A stretch of DNA of 64,000 nucleotides from Lysinibacillus pakistanensis (GTDB taxonomy: Bacteria > Bacillota > Bacilli > Bacillales_A > Planococcaceae). Numbering within the stretch: position 1 is the stretch's first letter; each line of letters begins with the position of its first letter. Both the position numbers and the translations under genes were made by a program. Shown here piece after piece: positions 24,824 to 33,871 of this stretch. The stretch spans positions 5,185,695 to 5,249,694 of the forward strand of contig NZ_CP126101.1 in assembly GCF_030123245.1 (NCBI RefSeq), written 5' to 3'. Under the pieces are notes generated by a model. It made no database searches and was not told the DNA's origin. It was given only the letters and a program-made list of their open reading frames with translations.

Positions 24824-25834
24824 TCAATATTCAGCAGTTCCATTCTGAAGTTCATCGAAGGTTTTATTTAACCATAAAGTAAACTTTTCTTTCTCTTCGA
24901 ACTGTGGATAATGAGCTGACTCTTCAAAAATAACAAACTCTTTCACAGGGGCTTCCATACTACCATAATAATTTTTTGCTGCATTTACAGACGTCATATA
25001 ATCGAATTTCCCCATTACAAAAAAAATAGGCAAATCCACTTGATTTACAATCTCTGTAATAGTATGCTTTGCTCCTTCGTTCAACAACACTTCTTGTGTA
25101 ACATGAATCCCTCTTAGATAACGAATTACATCTAGCCCATTATATTCAGGGTTAAAAAGAAATCCTGTTAGATAATCTGTATTATCATCAATAAGTCTTG
25201 CTGCACCCCCATATTTACGTACGAGATTTCTCGGTGTCTGAACTTCTCCATTTTCAATCAACGGTTGAAGTAACATTAGTTTCTCTATATCATCTGAATT
25301 TCCTTCTTGTTTTGCCTGTTCCAGTGTAAATTCTAAACTGTCCAACTCACTTTGAACTACATCTGCTACTTGCCCAATACCTATATACCCATAATATTTC
25401 TCAGGTGATTTATCGATAGCTTTCATTCCAATATAAGTGCCAAACGAATGTCCAACTAATAAAACCTTTTCTTGGTTAAACCTCTCCAAAATGTAATCAG
25501 TTAATGACAATAAATCTTCAACCAGCAAGTCAGTAGTTAAGTTTGAATAGTCTTCGAAAAAATGATAGGATTTTCCACTGCCACGCTGATCATAATGTAC
25601 AATAGTAAATTGCTTTTCAAGGTCTTTTTGGTATTTTCTTGCGTATGGAATTTCGGAGCACGCTGGGCCACCATGAACAAAAATGAGAATCGGATTACTT
25701 GAATCTATTCCTCGAATCATAATTTCATGTCCTGTTCCGTTAATTTCAACCTGCTCCAGCGTACTTATGCTTTGCTCCCCTTTAATATGAGGTGTCCATG
25801 TAGGAAAAAATAGACCGAGTAAAACAATTAACAA
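24824..25834 (-). CDS. Alpha/beta hydrolase (proline iminopeptidase-like), membrane-anchored
   Basis: 336 residues as drawn from a TTG at 25834. It has an N-terminal hydrophobic helix, then an alpha/beta hydrolase core: FVHGGPACSEIP (oxyanion hole), YDQRGSGKS, nucleophile elbow GHSFG, and a late acid/His region (MGKFDYM, ESAHYPQF). This is the MEROPS S33 pattern. No binding site precedes TTG 25834; AAAGAGG at 25871-25877 lies nine bases before an in-frame ATA codon (25859-25861), so the true start may be this ATA or the gene may be poorly translated. Substrate unknown. Confidence 0.85.
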   Translation of the reverse strand: MLIVLLGLFFPTWTPHIKGEQSISTLEQVEINGTGHEIMIRGIDSSNPILIFVHGGPACSEIPYARKYQKDLEKQFTIVHYDQRGSGKSYHFFEDYSNLTTDLLVEDLLSLTDYILERFNQEKVLLVGHSFGTYIGMKAIDKSPEKYYGYIGIGQVADVVQSELDSLEFTLEQAKQEGNSDDIEKLMLLQPLIENGEVQTPRNLVRKYGGAARLIDDNTDYLTGFLFNPEYNGLDVIRYLRGIHVTQEVLLNEGAKHTITEIVNQVDLPIFFVMGKFDYMTSVNAAKNYYGSMEAPVKEFVIFEESAHYPQFEEKEKFTLWLNKTFDELQNGTAEY

Positions 25835-25877
25835 TGTAATTATTAAACTAAACCTGAATATTTTAGTTAACCTCTTT

Positions 25878-26317
25878 CACATTCTATTTCTCTCCTAACG
25901 GCATAGCCATATAATTACTCATTACTATCCCCCAAACTTCAGAATAGTAAAAGGTATTTAAGCTATAATTGATTTATTACATGAGTTGTTTCTAAAAACC
26001 GCACTTACTCGCTGCTTATTTATATTATTATAACCTAGTACAAACCTGATAGAAGTCAAAGACAAGTAAAAGTCACCCATGAGTATAAAGGGCGACCCTT
26101 ATTGTGATTATTATTGCTTTACAAACAAGTTTAACCGGAATTTCCTATCTCTACAAAGGTGAAATTTTGTTTTTGTTGTTGATCAAGAAATTTTTAATCG
26201 ATAATGAAGTTATTCCATTAAAGGGCCATTATGCGGAATAAGGATTGATAGTGTTAGACCTGTTTGTAATAATTTATTTATAAACAATAACAGTGAAATG
26301 TTTGAAAGGATAGTATT
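25878..26317. other. Intergenic region between divergent genes
   Basis: A weak hairpin (GTCACCC/GGGCGAC) lies at 26072-26097. The rest is A/T rich and expected to carry promoters for the hydrolase and the MerR gene. No open frame with a binding site was seen. Confidence 0.35.
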
Positions 26318-27157
26318 ATGTATACAATAGGAAAATTATCTAAGATATGTGATTTACCTGTAAAAACATTGCGGTATTATGATGATATTGGTTTACTAAA
26401 ACCTTCATACATAGACTCTGAAACTAATTATCGCTATTATGACTATGACAAAATTGAAGCTATTAAAATAATACTACTTTTAAAAAGTTTGCATATTCCA
26501 TTAGCCAATATTAAGCAAATTATTGAGAGTGCGGATCATGTACAGTGGAATAGCATAATCGAACAAAAAATTTCTGAACTTGCAAAGCAAAAACAACAAA
26601 TCACCAAAAAAATAGAGGAAATGGAACAATTGAAAATAAAAATAGCAGCCGGAGTTCCAATGATTCAAGGTCCAATTTTGTCAGATTGTTATTTTGAAAA
26701 TCGGGAGAATACATTGGTATATACTCTTCGTAAAAAAGTACAGTTAAAATTTATAGATATACTTGTGAAAAATTTATTCGACCAAGTTTATGCTTATAAT
26801 CTTAAGGTTAATGGAAAACTCATGGCTATTTTCCATGATAGAGATTTGAAGGATAATGAGGTGGATGTTGAAGTGCTTATACCAGTAAAAAATTCGAATG
26901 ATCTAGATGGTTGCAAAATATTATCCAATGGAAAATATGCCTGTATTACAGTTAAAGGACCTTACACAGACTTGGCCGCAGGATATGAAGTGCTGAAAAT
27001 GTGGATCGATCAAAAGAATCTGACTCAGAATGGAGATATGATGGAGGTATATGAAAAGGGACTTATTCCTGCCAATTTGGATTTGAGGAATTTACGGCCA
27101 AATTTAAGTAGACATCCATCAGACTTTCTTACCAAAATATGTGTACCTGTTATCTAG
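26318..27157 (+). CDS. MerR-family transcriptional regulator with GyrI-like ligand domain
   Basis: 279 residues. The N-terminal 70 residues are a MerR winged helix (YTIGKLSKICDLPVKTLRYYDDIGLLKPSYID), a coiled coil follows (about 75-112), and the C-terminal 160 residues look like a GyrI-like/effector-binding domain as in BmrR and BltR. AAAGGA precedes the ATG. Such regulators sense hydrophobic compounds and activate efflux or modification genes by twisting the promoter. The next gene on the same strand, after a terminator, is a C45-type hydrolase and may or may not be its target. Confidence 0.92.
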   Translation: MYTIGKLSKICDLPVKTLRYYDDIGLLKPSYIDSETNYRYYDYDKIEAIKIILLLKSLHIPLANIKQIIESADHVQWNSIIEQKISELAKQKQQITKKIEEMEQLKIKIAAGVPMIQGPILSDCYFENRENTLVYTLRKKVQLKFIDILVKNLFDQVYAYNLKVNGKLMAIFHDRDLKDNEVDVEVLIPVKNSNDLDGCKILSNGKYACITVKGPYTDLAAGYEVLKMWIDQKNLTQNGDMMEVYEKGLIPANLDLRNLRPNLSRHPSDFLTKICVPVI

Positions 27158-27190
27158 AATTGTTTTTAAAAATTTTTAATAAAATCCGGG

Positions 27191-27225
27191 TAAACTCTCC
27201 ATCTGCTGGAGGGTTTATTATTTTT
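27191..27225 (+). terminator. Terminator of the MerR-family gene
   Basis: Eleven-base arms 27191-27201 and 27207-27217 (TAAACTCTCCA, one G-T pair) followed by TTATTTTTAT. It ends 20 to 40 bases before the next gene. Confidence 0.75.
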
Positions 27226-27262
27226 ATATAGAGAGATTATGTTAACAAAGGAGGAAATGAAT

Positions 27263-28270
27263 ATGTATCATCCGAGATTAAAAGGGGACCCATACGAAGC
27301 AGGGAAGCATTATGCAGAAATTATTTATAAAAATGGCTTTCGTTTCCCACAAGTTACAGAAGAAGAAATGAATTACGGTAAATTATGTATACCATTTTTG
27401 GATGAGTTTGATTCGAATATTAAAAAGGAAATACAAGGTTTTGCTGACGGATGTCATGCCTCATTTGAAGAAGTAAGTTCCTTTCTGTTAAGTATAGGAG
27501 TTTTTGAACCAGCAGGCCAATGTAGCATTTTTGCCGCGTTTAATGGGAGTGAAGTCATTATTGGACGCAATTATGATATGCTCTTTAGTTTGAAGAAAAT
27601 TACAGAGTCATCATTGGTTTGTTTTGATGGAAAAAATAAATATCTAGGTCACTCAGATTGTTTTATTGGAAAAGTAGATGGCATTAACGAACATGGTTTG
27701 TTTGTAGGTATTACAGCAGTCCCTCATGAAGGAATTAAACCGGGTTTAAATTTTTATTTTGCATGTAAACATATTTTGGAAAATTGTGGTAATGTCGAAG
27801 AAGGAATTAAGGTGTTAAAAAGTTTTTCAAGTTCGGTAGCGAATAACTATTTACTGGCTGATCCATCAGGTACTATGGCGGTTGTAGAAGTTACTCCAAA
27901 CGGATGTCAAGTTCGTCTACCGAAAAATAATTATATTCATTGCACGAACCATCATGTAGGTGTATCTGTTTCAGAAAGTTGGAATTGGAGCAAATCAAAA
28001 GATCGTTTTGAAACATTAGACAGAGTTCTTGCTGAAAATATCAATGGTATGAAACTTTCTATTGCCCAATCAATTATGTCAGATACCAAGGGACATGTCT
28101 GTTTAAATTTAACAGAGTATAAATTTGGAACACTTTTCTCGGTAGCTGCGAACTTAAATACACTGGAAATAACTAGGGCTGAAGGACAGCCAAACAAAGC
28201 AAAGTATTTAGTAGATAAGAGATTGACGGATGCTGTTTTAAAAGAAAAGAAGCAAGATACTATTCAATAA
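27263..28270 (+). CDS. C45-family autoproteolytic acyltransferase/hydrolase
   Basis: 335 residues from the ATG at 27263, eight bases after a perfect AAAGGAGG; ATGs at 27239 and 27257 lie before or too near this site. The GQCSIFAAFNG segment contains the nucleophilic cysteine of the NTN-hydrolase fold and is followed by IIGRNYDML; later VDGINEHGLFVGITAVP, YLLADPSGTMAVVEVTP and TNHH are conserved in the penicillin acyltransferase-like (AAT) family. The family cleaves or transfers acyl groups on amides. Substrate unknown. Soluble, no signal peptide. Confidence 0.88.
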   Translation: MYHPRLKGDPYEAGKHYAEIIYKNGFRFPQVTEEEMNYGKLCIPFLDEFDSNIKKEIQGFADGCHASFEEVSSFLLSIGVFEPAGQCSIFAAFNGSEVIIGRNYDMLFSLKKITESSLVCFDGKNKYLGHSDCFIGKVDGINEHGLFVGITAVPHEGIKPGLNFYFACKHILENCGNVEEGIKVLKSFSSSVANNYLLADPSGTMAVVEVTPNGCQVRLPKNNYIHCTNHHVGVSVSESWNWSKSKDRFETLDRVLAENINGMKLSIAQSIMSDTKGHVCLNLTEYKFGTLFSVAANLNTLEITRAEGQPNKAKYLVDKRLTDAVLKEKKQDTIQ

Positions 28271-28343
28271 ATTGAAAAAAATTTTTTCCTTTTTCAATGA
28301 ACTGCAGCTTTTTTATAAACCTTACATTTAAATATTCAAGATA

Positions 28344-28386
28344 AGAATCCATTTAGAAAAAAGATTGATCAAAATGGATTCTTTTT
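28344..28386 (+). terminator. Terminator of the C45-family gene
   Basis: Perfect 11-bp arms 28344-28354 and 28372-28382 (AGAATCCATTT), then TTTTT. It separates the accessory region from the core gene block. Confidence 0.8.
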
Positions 28387-28492
28387 ATTTGTTGCCAAAT
28401 AAGGAATGAATAGAATTTTTTAATCACCTTTATCCTAAACCACCCCTTATCATCTTCTTTTTATATTATTAGTTCAAACTTTCGCTTTACTA

Positions 28493-28972
28493 CTACTTAT
28501 GATACGGTTCCCCCTTCATAATCCTAAAACTCCGATAAATCTGCTCCACCAAGACTAGCTTCATTAGCTGGTGGGGTAATGTCATTTGGCCGAAGGATTG
28601 CTGCTCGTCAGCTCGCTTCAATACTTCATTGTGTAGGCCGAGGGAGCCACCGATGACGAAGGCGATTTTGCTTTTGCCGTAGGTCATGAGGGATTCAAGA
28701 TCTGCTGCCATTTGTTCAGAGGTTTTCATTTTGCCGTTAATCGCTAGGGCGATAACGTATGTATCTGGACTAATTTTGGAGAGGATACGTTCACCCTCTT
28801 TTTTCTTGACGATTTCCATTTCGGCATCGCTTAGCTGCTCGGGGGCTTTTTCATCTGGTACCTCAATGATATCCATCTTTGCATAACCGCCGAGACGTTT
28901 CACATATTCATCGATGCCCATTTTTAAGTACTTTTCTTTTAGTTTGCCGACTGATACAATCGTTATATTCAC
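28493..28972 (-). CDS. rlmH: 23S rRNA (pseudouridine1915-N3)-methyltransferase
   Basis: 159 residues, exact family length. SPOUT-class methyltransferase with the trefoil-knot segment [56 protein letters not shown], almost invariant in RlmH (B. subtilis YydA). It methylates pseudouridine 1915 in helix 69 of 23S rRNA on assembled ribosomes. The start is GTG at 28972, seven bases after AAAGGTGG. A cluster of DnaA boxes begins at its 5' end, as at the equivalent B. subtilis locus. Confidence 0.97.
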   Translation of the reverse strand: MNITIVSVGKLKEKYLKMGIDEYVKRLGGYAKMDIIEVPDEKAPEQLSDAEMEIVKKKEGERILSKISPDTYVIALAINGKMKTSEQMAADLESLMTYGKSKIAFVIGGSLGLHNEVLKRADEQQSFGQMTLPHQLMKLVLVEQIYRSFRIMKGEPYHK

Positions 28973-28975
28973 ACG

Positions 28976-29444
28976 TTATCCACCTTTACAATTCATTTAC
29001 AAACAAATTATCCACAGAAGTTATCAACATATCCACATAGCATTCCTATATATTGTGTAAAGTTATTTACTTGATACAATATATTCTGCTGGTTGTTCAC
29101 AGTAACTACATTTTGTGGATAACTTTTTTTCCTCTTCGACTTTATCCATAATTGGGAATACTTTTTGCTCCGCTACAAACATGTCTAAAGCGTGATCTAT
29201 ATGGTTTTCGCAGCTGTATTTTTCCATTTCTCTATGTCTCCTTGTTTTCCGAAATTTCCACAAACTTATTCACATTTCAGTCTATGTTATCCACAATCTA
29301 TTGTAACAAAGGACTGACAAGTATGAAAGAAAAGGCTTTCTCTTGCTGTTTTGATGTGTAGAGATATTATTCACAATTTTCTAGTTATCCACAATATTTG
29401 CTCTATCCTTCTGTATAAGGCTAGTCAATTTTTTTCTATCCACA
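28976..29444. promoter_or_regulatory. DnaA-box cluster between rlmH and htrA
   Basis: Perfect TTATCCACA boxes at 29008-29016, 29114-29122 (minus), 29287-29295 and 29385-29393. One-mismatch boxes at 28976-28984, 29021-29029, 29029-29037, 29266-29274, 29367-29375 and 29436-29444. Ten boxes in 470 bases is far above chance. The cluster overlaps a small gene. Confidence 0.85.
29063..29227 (-). CDS. CxxH/CxxC small protein
   Basis: 54 residues from the ATG at 29227, with AAGGAG upstream; the longer frame starting at 29263 lacks a site. It contains CENH near the N-terminus and CSYC near the C-terminus, the paired motif that gives this Bacillales family its name, so it probably binds one zinc. It lies between htrA and rlmH as in other Bacillales. 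Function unknown. A perfect DnaA box lies inside its coding sequence. Confidence 0.85.
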   Translation of the reverse strand: MEKYSCENHIDHALDMFVAEQKVFPIMDKVEEEKKLSTKCSYCEQPAEYIVSSK

Positions 29445-29480
29445 AAAAAATCAGTGAGGATTATTAACCCCTCACTGATT
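29443..29480 (-). terminator. Terminator of htrA
   Basis: Perfect 11-bp arms 29470-29480 and 29449-29459 (AATCAGTGAGG), followed by U7 on the minus strand. Confidence 0.85.
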
Positions 29481-29485
29481 TATAT

Positions 29486-30784
29486 TTACAATGAATTGCT
29501 ATTTGTTAAAGTTAGTGATAGCTCCACTAATTTACCTTGGCGGTATACTTTCATTGTTAATTTATCACCAATTTTTTTATCATTATATAAATGTTTGCGT
29601 AAATCAATTGCTGTTTCGATTTTTTTGCCATCCATTTCTACAATGACATCATATTGTTGGACGCCTGCTTTTGATGCTGGTGAATTATTCACAACGTCTG
29701 TAATTACAACACCTGTCGTAATATCTTTCGGTAATTTTAATGTTTGCTGCTGGTAGAATGATGGTACATCCGTTAAATCAGCTAATTGAATACCCATTGT
29801 TGGACGTTTCATTTCACCGTTTTTCTCTAATTCCTCAATAATTGGAATAGCTGAGTTTATTGGAATTGAGAAGCCTAATCCTTCTACAGATGATTCAGAG
29901 ATTTTCATGGAGTTAATGCCGACTAATTCACCTGCAAGGTTTACTAGAGCACCTCCACTATTACCAGGGTTGATAGCGGCGTCTGTTTGTAAAACCTCTT
30001 GCTGCCAATCAATTGTTCCATCACCATTTAAATCAACCGGCACAGAACGATCCTTACCAGAAACAACACCTGTCGTAACTGATCCGTAAAATTCTAAGCC
30101 AAGTGGGTTACCAATTGCTATTACTGTTTCACCCTGTTTTAGGACATCTGAGCTCCCAAATTTCGCAACTGTTTTAACATCCTTAGAGCTGATTGAAATA
30201 ACCGCTAAGTCTGTCCATTCGTCTCTACCAACTAACTGCGCTTCTTCCTTCGTTCCATCTGGCATTGTTACCTCTAGCTGTTTAGCGCCTTGAATAACAT
30301 GGTTATTTGTCACGATAAAGGCCTTGTCACCCTGAACCTTATAAATAACACCTGAACCACTTCCAGCAGGCTGTGTTGATGTTGTTGGCGGATTCCAGAA
30401 TCCACCGCTAGTCACCTCTTGTATATTAGTTATACCTACAACAGCACCAGAAGCCGTATCCACTGCTTTTATAACATCAGTTTTTACTTCTGTTGCTACT
30501 TGATTGATGGTCGTTTCATTTTTACCTGTATTGCTTGTCGTTGTACCAGGCATCTGGTTAACAAGCCCAGGTAGCATGAGCCACACGAGTAAAGCACCTA
30601 TGATGACCCCAATAAGACCGCTGAAGAAGTAGCCGCCCTTACCTCCGCCACCACCTTTCTTTTTTTGACGCTTCTCTTGTATTTCTCTCTCCTCTTTTTC
30701 AAGTCGCTCTTGAAGAGGTGATTTCTGTATTTCATCATTATTTAGGAAATCACGATTTTTATCATCATCTTGAAAATAGCTCAT
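29486..30784 (-). CDS. htrA: HtrA/DegP-like membrane serine protease
   Basis: 432 residues from the ATG at 30784, nine bases after AAAGG. A charged cytoplasmic N-terminus of about 50 residues, one membrane helix (about 52-72), then a trypsin-like domain with catalytic His (VTNNHVIQG), Asp (DLAVISI) and Ser (INPGNSGGALVN), and one PDZ domain at the C-terminus (TGVVITDVVNNSPASKAGVQQYDVIVEMDG). Degrades or refolds damaged exported proteins. It corresponds to B. subtilis HtrC (YyxA) at the end of the wal operon, here separated from walJ by a terminator, so it probably has its own promoter. Confidence 0.95.
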   Translation of the reverse strand: MSYFQDDDKNRDFLNNDEIQKSPLQERLEKEEREIQEKRQKKKGGGGGKGGYFFSGLIGVIIGALLVWLMLPGLVNQMPGTTTSNTGKNETTINQVATEVKTDVIKAVDTASGAVVGITNIQEVTSGGFWNPPTTSTQPAGSGSGVIYKVQGDKAFIVTNNHVIQGAKQLEVTMPDGTKEEAQLVGRDEWTDLAVISISSKDVKTVAKFGSSDVLKQGETVIAIGNPLGLEFYGSVTTGVVSGKDRSVPVDLNGDGTIDWQQEVLQTDAAINPGNSGGALVNLAGELVGINSMKISESSVEGLGFSIPINSAIPIIEELEKNGEMKRPTMGIQLADLTDVPSFYQQQTLKLPKDITTGVVITDVVNNSPASKAGVQQYDVIVEMDGKKIETAIDLRKHLYNDKKIGDKLTMKVYRQGKLVELSLTLTNSNSL

Positions 30785-30879
30785 CTTCCTCATCCTTTCA
30801 TGTATTACTATTTGTTAGTTGTTACCCTAATATTACGATTCAAACATTAAAATTAGATGAAAAATAAATAAAATGGACA

Positions 30880-30928
30880 TAAAAATGGCTGCCTCATCGT
30901 ATTTTTTAAAAATTACGATGAAACAGCC
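30880..30928 (-). terminator. Terminator after walJ
   Basis: Long imperfect stem (GGCTG..CTCATCGTA with TACGATGA..CAGCC) over 30887-30928, followed by AUUUUUAUG on the minus strand. Confidence 0.75.
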
Positions 30929-30949
30929 TCTCAAACAGTTTCAATAATA

Positions 30950-31738
30950 TTAAACTGTTACCAATTGTGTTGGTTCCTCTGCATCCGTATCAAATAGCTT
31001 TACATACTCTCCTACAATAATACCGCAGGATTGTAATGTTTGTGTGACGCTCATGCGTGCAAGCTCTTTCATATTATTATCCTTACTTAAATGCGATAAA
31101 TAAATATTTGTTGGTTTTTCAAATACGACCTCACTCATAGCTACTGCCGCATCTTCATTTGAAACATGCCCTACATCACTTAAAATACGGCGTTTTATCG
31201 ACCATGGATAACGACCCATTTGTAGCATATTCACATCATGGTTACTTTCAAAAACAAAGGAATCTGCACCTCGAATAATACCCTTCATACGGTCGCTAAC
31301 ATAGCCTGTATCCGTAATAACAACAAGCTTGCGCCCATTTTCATGAAAAGTATAGAACATTGGATCCGCTGCATCATGTGACACAGCAAAGGATTCAATA
31401 GCTATTGAGCCAAAGTGCTTTACTGTATCCATTTCAAACTCAAAACGTTGCTCTAGGGGAATATCACCAACAAGCCCGTCCATTGCCTGCCATGTCTTGG
31501 CATTTGCATAAACAGGTACATTATACTTTCGTGCCAATACACCAATTCCCTTAATATGGTCACTATGTTCATGTGTCACGAAGATGCCACTCAGCTGTTT
31601 CATATTACGGTCGATTTTCGCAAATAGTTGCTCCATCCTTTTTCCACTTAGCCCTGCATCGACAATAAATGCATGTTCATCATTCTCTACATATATCGAA
31701 TTGCCTGTACTGCCACTTGCTAAAACACTAAATCGCAT
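30950..31738 (-). CDS. walJ: WalJ, metallo-beta-lactamase-fold exonuclease-like protein
   Basis: 262 residues with the metal-binding motif THEHSDH near residue 60, further ligand residues ([18 protein letters not shown]), and the general layout of YycJ/WalJ. The family acts in coordination of cell division with replication and possibly DNA repair. Last gene of walRKHIJ. Its ATG overlaps the walI stop (TAATG), so it is translationally coupled. Cytoplasmic. Confidence 0.96.
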   Translation of the reverse strand: MRFSVLASGSTGNSIYVENDEHAFIVDAGLSGKRMEQLFAKIDRNMKQLSGIFVTHEHSDHIKGIGVLARKYNVPVYANAKTWQAMDGLVGDIPLEQRFEFEMDTVKHFGSIAIESFAVSHDAADPMFYTFHENGRKLVVITDTGYVSDRMKGIIRGADSFVFESNHDVNMLQMGRYPWSIKRRILSDVGHVSNEDAAVAMSEVVFEKPTNIYLSHLSKDNNMKELARMSVTQTLQSCGIIVGEYVKLFDTDAEEPTQLVTV

Positions 31739-32562
31739 TATTCAACTCCCCAGTCTTCCTCTTCTCCCTCTTGCTTGTCCTCTTGAATATCAATAATTTT
31801 TCCTTCCATCGCATCAACAAAGTACTCTTCTGACTCACCGTCTGCTAATTTTACTTGTACTTCCCATGTTGGTATCAACACTTGTGTTTGTGTTTGTGTT
31901 AAATTACTAAAGGTTGAATAGCCCAGTTTTATATGAGTAATACGAGATTCTGCCTTTAATAGTCCTTTTGCATACAATGTTTGGATAATTTGAAGTGGTG
32001 GGATAACTGTTTCTTGTTGTTCTATTTCTTCAATATTATCAATCATGGTCTGCTCATACATAATAACTTCGTCGTCCATATTCCATTTTATTTTTAATGA
32101 GGCACTCTCATTGTAATAGAACATTTGATTATTTTTCTTCTGAAAGAAGATTGCGACTCGCTCCTCACGATCTACCTTCCATAATGCATAGGAATCTCCC
32201 TCTTTAACATTGGTATGAAGAAACTCAGTAAAGCTTGTATTATCATTAATATTTCGTAACTTCACAGGATTTATAAAGACAACATGAGCAAGTGTTCCAT
32301 TAATATTAGCTTGCTGATTTTTATCGGGGAAATCACTACCCGTAAACTTATGCACTTTGCCCGTAATATAAGTTGCTGATTCATTGCTAGGCAATGCACC
32401 ATACGTAATTTTATCATCCTTTAAACGGGTTTCTATTGTTCTTTCACCAGGTATTTCTACGCTCTGCGCTTCATTATAACGTTTTAAATATAACGAATAC
32501 AAGAAGATATCCAGTATTAAAAAAACGATGATGAAAATAGATTTTGTTCTATTCCAATCCAT
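31738..32562 (-). CDS. walI: WalI, membrane-anchored regulator of WalK
   Basis: 274 residues with one N-terminal membrane helix (about 8-24) and an outside domain of the YycH/YycI type. WalH and WalI form a membrane complex with WalK and adjust its kinase activity. AGGAGGTG precedes the ATG. It overlaps walH by 14 bases and walJ by one, all within one operon. Confidence 0.95.
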   Translation of the reverse strand: MDWNRTKSIFIIVFLILDIFLYSLYLKRYNEAQSVEIPGERTIETRLKDDKITYGALPSNESATYITGKVHKFTGSDFPDKNQQANINGTLAHVVFINPVKLRNINDNTSFTEFLHTNVKEGDSYALWKVDREERVAIFFQKKNNQMFYYNESASLKIKWNMDDEVIMYEQTMIDNIEEIEQQETVIPPLQIIQTLYAKGLLKAESRITHIKLGYSTFSNLTQTQTQVLIPTWEVQVKLADGESEEYFVDAMEGKIIDIQEDKQEGEEEDWGVE

Positions 32563-33871
32563 TTACGACACCTCCTAATAATTCAGGCGTCAGTTTTGTC
32601 GCTATACCGTTATGAACTACAAACCAGCATGGCTCTAATGTCATTATGCTAGTTGAATCTTGTTTTAAATAATAACCCACCACGATATCATCTATATCTG
32701 ACAGCACAAAATTATTAAGTTGCTGAATCTTTTCCACAATCTCCACACCTGAAGGCAGCTCTTTTATCTCCTTCTCGGTTGGAATATCGAAAACTAAGGA
32801 ATAATAAGGGCGTTTGTAGCGAAATATAAGATTATCCCCCCACGCAGTCGTAATTTTGCTGATAACTTGATCACTATAAACTGGTAACCCCTGTAAATAT
32901 TGCTGATACTCTAACTGATTTTTATTAGTATTTTTCGATACATAGCGATAATCAGCTGTAAATCCACCATGCTCGTTGATAAATTCAAAGCTATCCTTCA
33001 AGAGCTTAGATGGCTCTATGATGGCACTACTTTCTACAGCTGGATATACATAGGTTAAAGATTTTAAATTTGAATCAACAGTCATTCGTGATTTGCCATC
33101 TTGATATTTTTCAGTGATTGCACTTTCAATACTACGCTGAACAATATTTGGATTTGGAAATAACACGTTTTTAAAAGATTCAAGTGGCTCCTCTATAAAC
33201 GTATACATATATTTGGTAGATTCAATTTTATCATTAGGCATATAAAGTGAGGTAAAGCCATCACGCTCAATTTCTTTAAAAGCACTATATGTTTTCGCCG
33301 GCTCAATAACATCCCTTATAAATGGATTGGTATTTTGCAGGCTTACATGAGAGCGCATTAAAGTCTTATTATTACTACTAATGAAAAAGATCTGTAAATC
33401 TTTGTTGCCATAATTCGTCCAATCAATAATCATACGATTAAAGGTTGTTTCAGGTATTTCCTTATCAGCAAACTGGAAAATAGAACTAAAGGCAGAGTAA
33501 GGTATTTCACCTGTAAAAAAGATGGTCATACGATTATTCGTACGAATCATTTCATTTACATAATTCGCAGTAAGATTATTATTGATTGGCACTAAATCAA
33601 GAACATTCCAGCCCTGAAAAGCTTTCATAATATCCTTCATCGCGCCATTGGATGCCGTTCCTGTGAACTCCTCATCAAAACGATAAATTGCCTTATAGGG
33701 ACGAATGATATCCTCCATCCTTTTCTGAGATCCAATTAGGATTTCTTTTCCCTCAGTTTGTTCAATAATTTTATAATCTGGTGTATATGTCCAAATGATA
33801 AAGGTTAAAATGACACTCAACATGACGAGTAGAAATAATACAACTGATTTAACTGGCTCTATGTATTTCAT
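32549..33871 (-). CDS. walH: WalH, membrane-anchored regulator of WalK
   Basis: 440 residues from the ATG at 33871, whose ATGA overlaps the walK stop; AGGTGAG lies five bases upstream. One membrane helix at about residues 9-28, then a large extracytoplasmic YycH domain. Works with WalI to set WalK output. The sequence is divergent, as usual for this family, so the call leans on gene order as well as topology. Confidence 0.95.
   Translation of the reverse strand: MKYIEPVKSVVLFLLVMLSVILTFIIWTYTPDYKIIEQTEGKEILIGSQKRMEDIIRPYKAIYRFDEEFTGTASNGAMKDIMKAFQGWNVLDLVPINNNLTANYVNEMIRTNNRMTIFFTGEIPYSAFSSIFQFADKEIPETTFNRMIIDWTNYGNKDLQIFFISSNNKTLMRSHVSLQNTNPFIRDVIEPAKTYSAFKEIERDGFTSLYMPNDKIESTKYMYTFIEEPLESFKNVLFPNPNIVQRSIESAITEKYQDGKSRMTVDSNLKSLTYVYPAVESSAIIEPSKLLKDSFEFINEHGGFTADYRYVSKNTNKNQLEYQQYLQGLPVYSDQVISKITTAWGDNLIFRYKRPYYSLVFDIPTEKEIKELPSGVEIVEKIQQLNNFVLSDIDDIVVGYYLKQDSTSIMTLEPCWFVVHNGIATKLTPELLGGVVNGLE

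Noticed and set aside
24903..24911. Single perfect DnaA box
   Set aside because: Isolated, inside the hydrolase coding sequence; no clustering.
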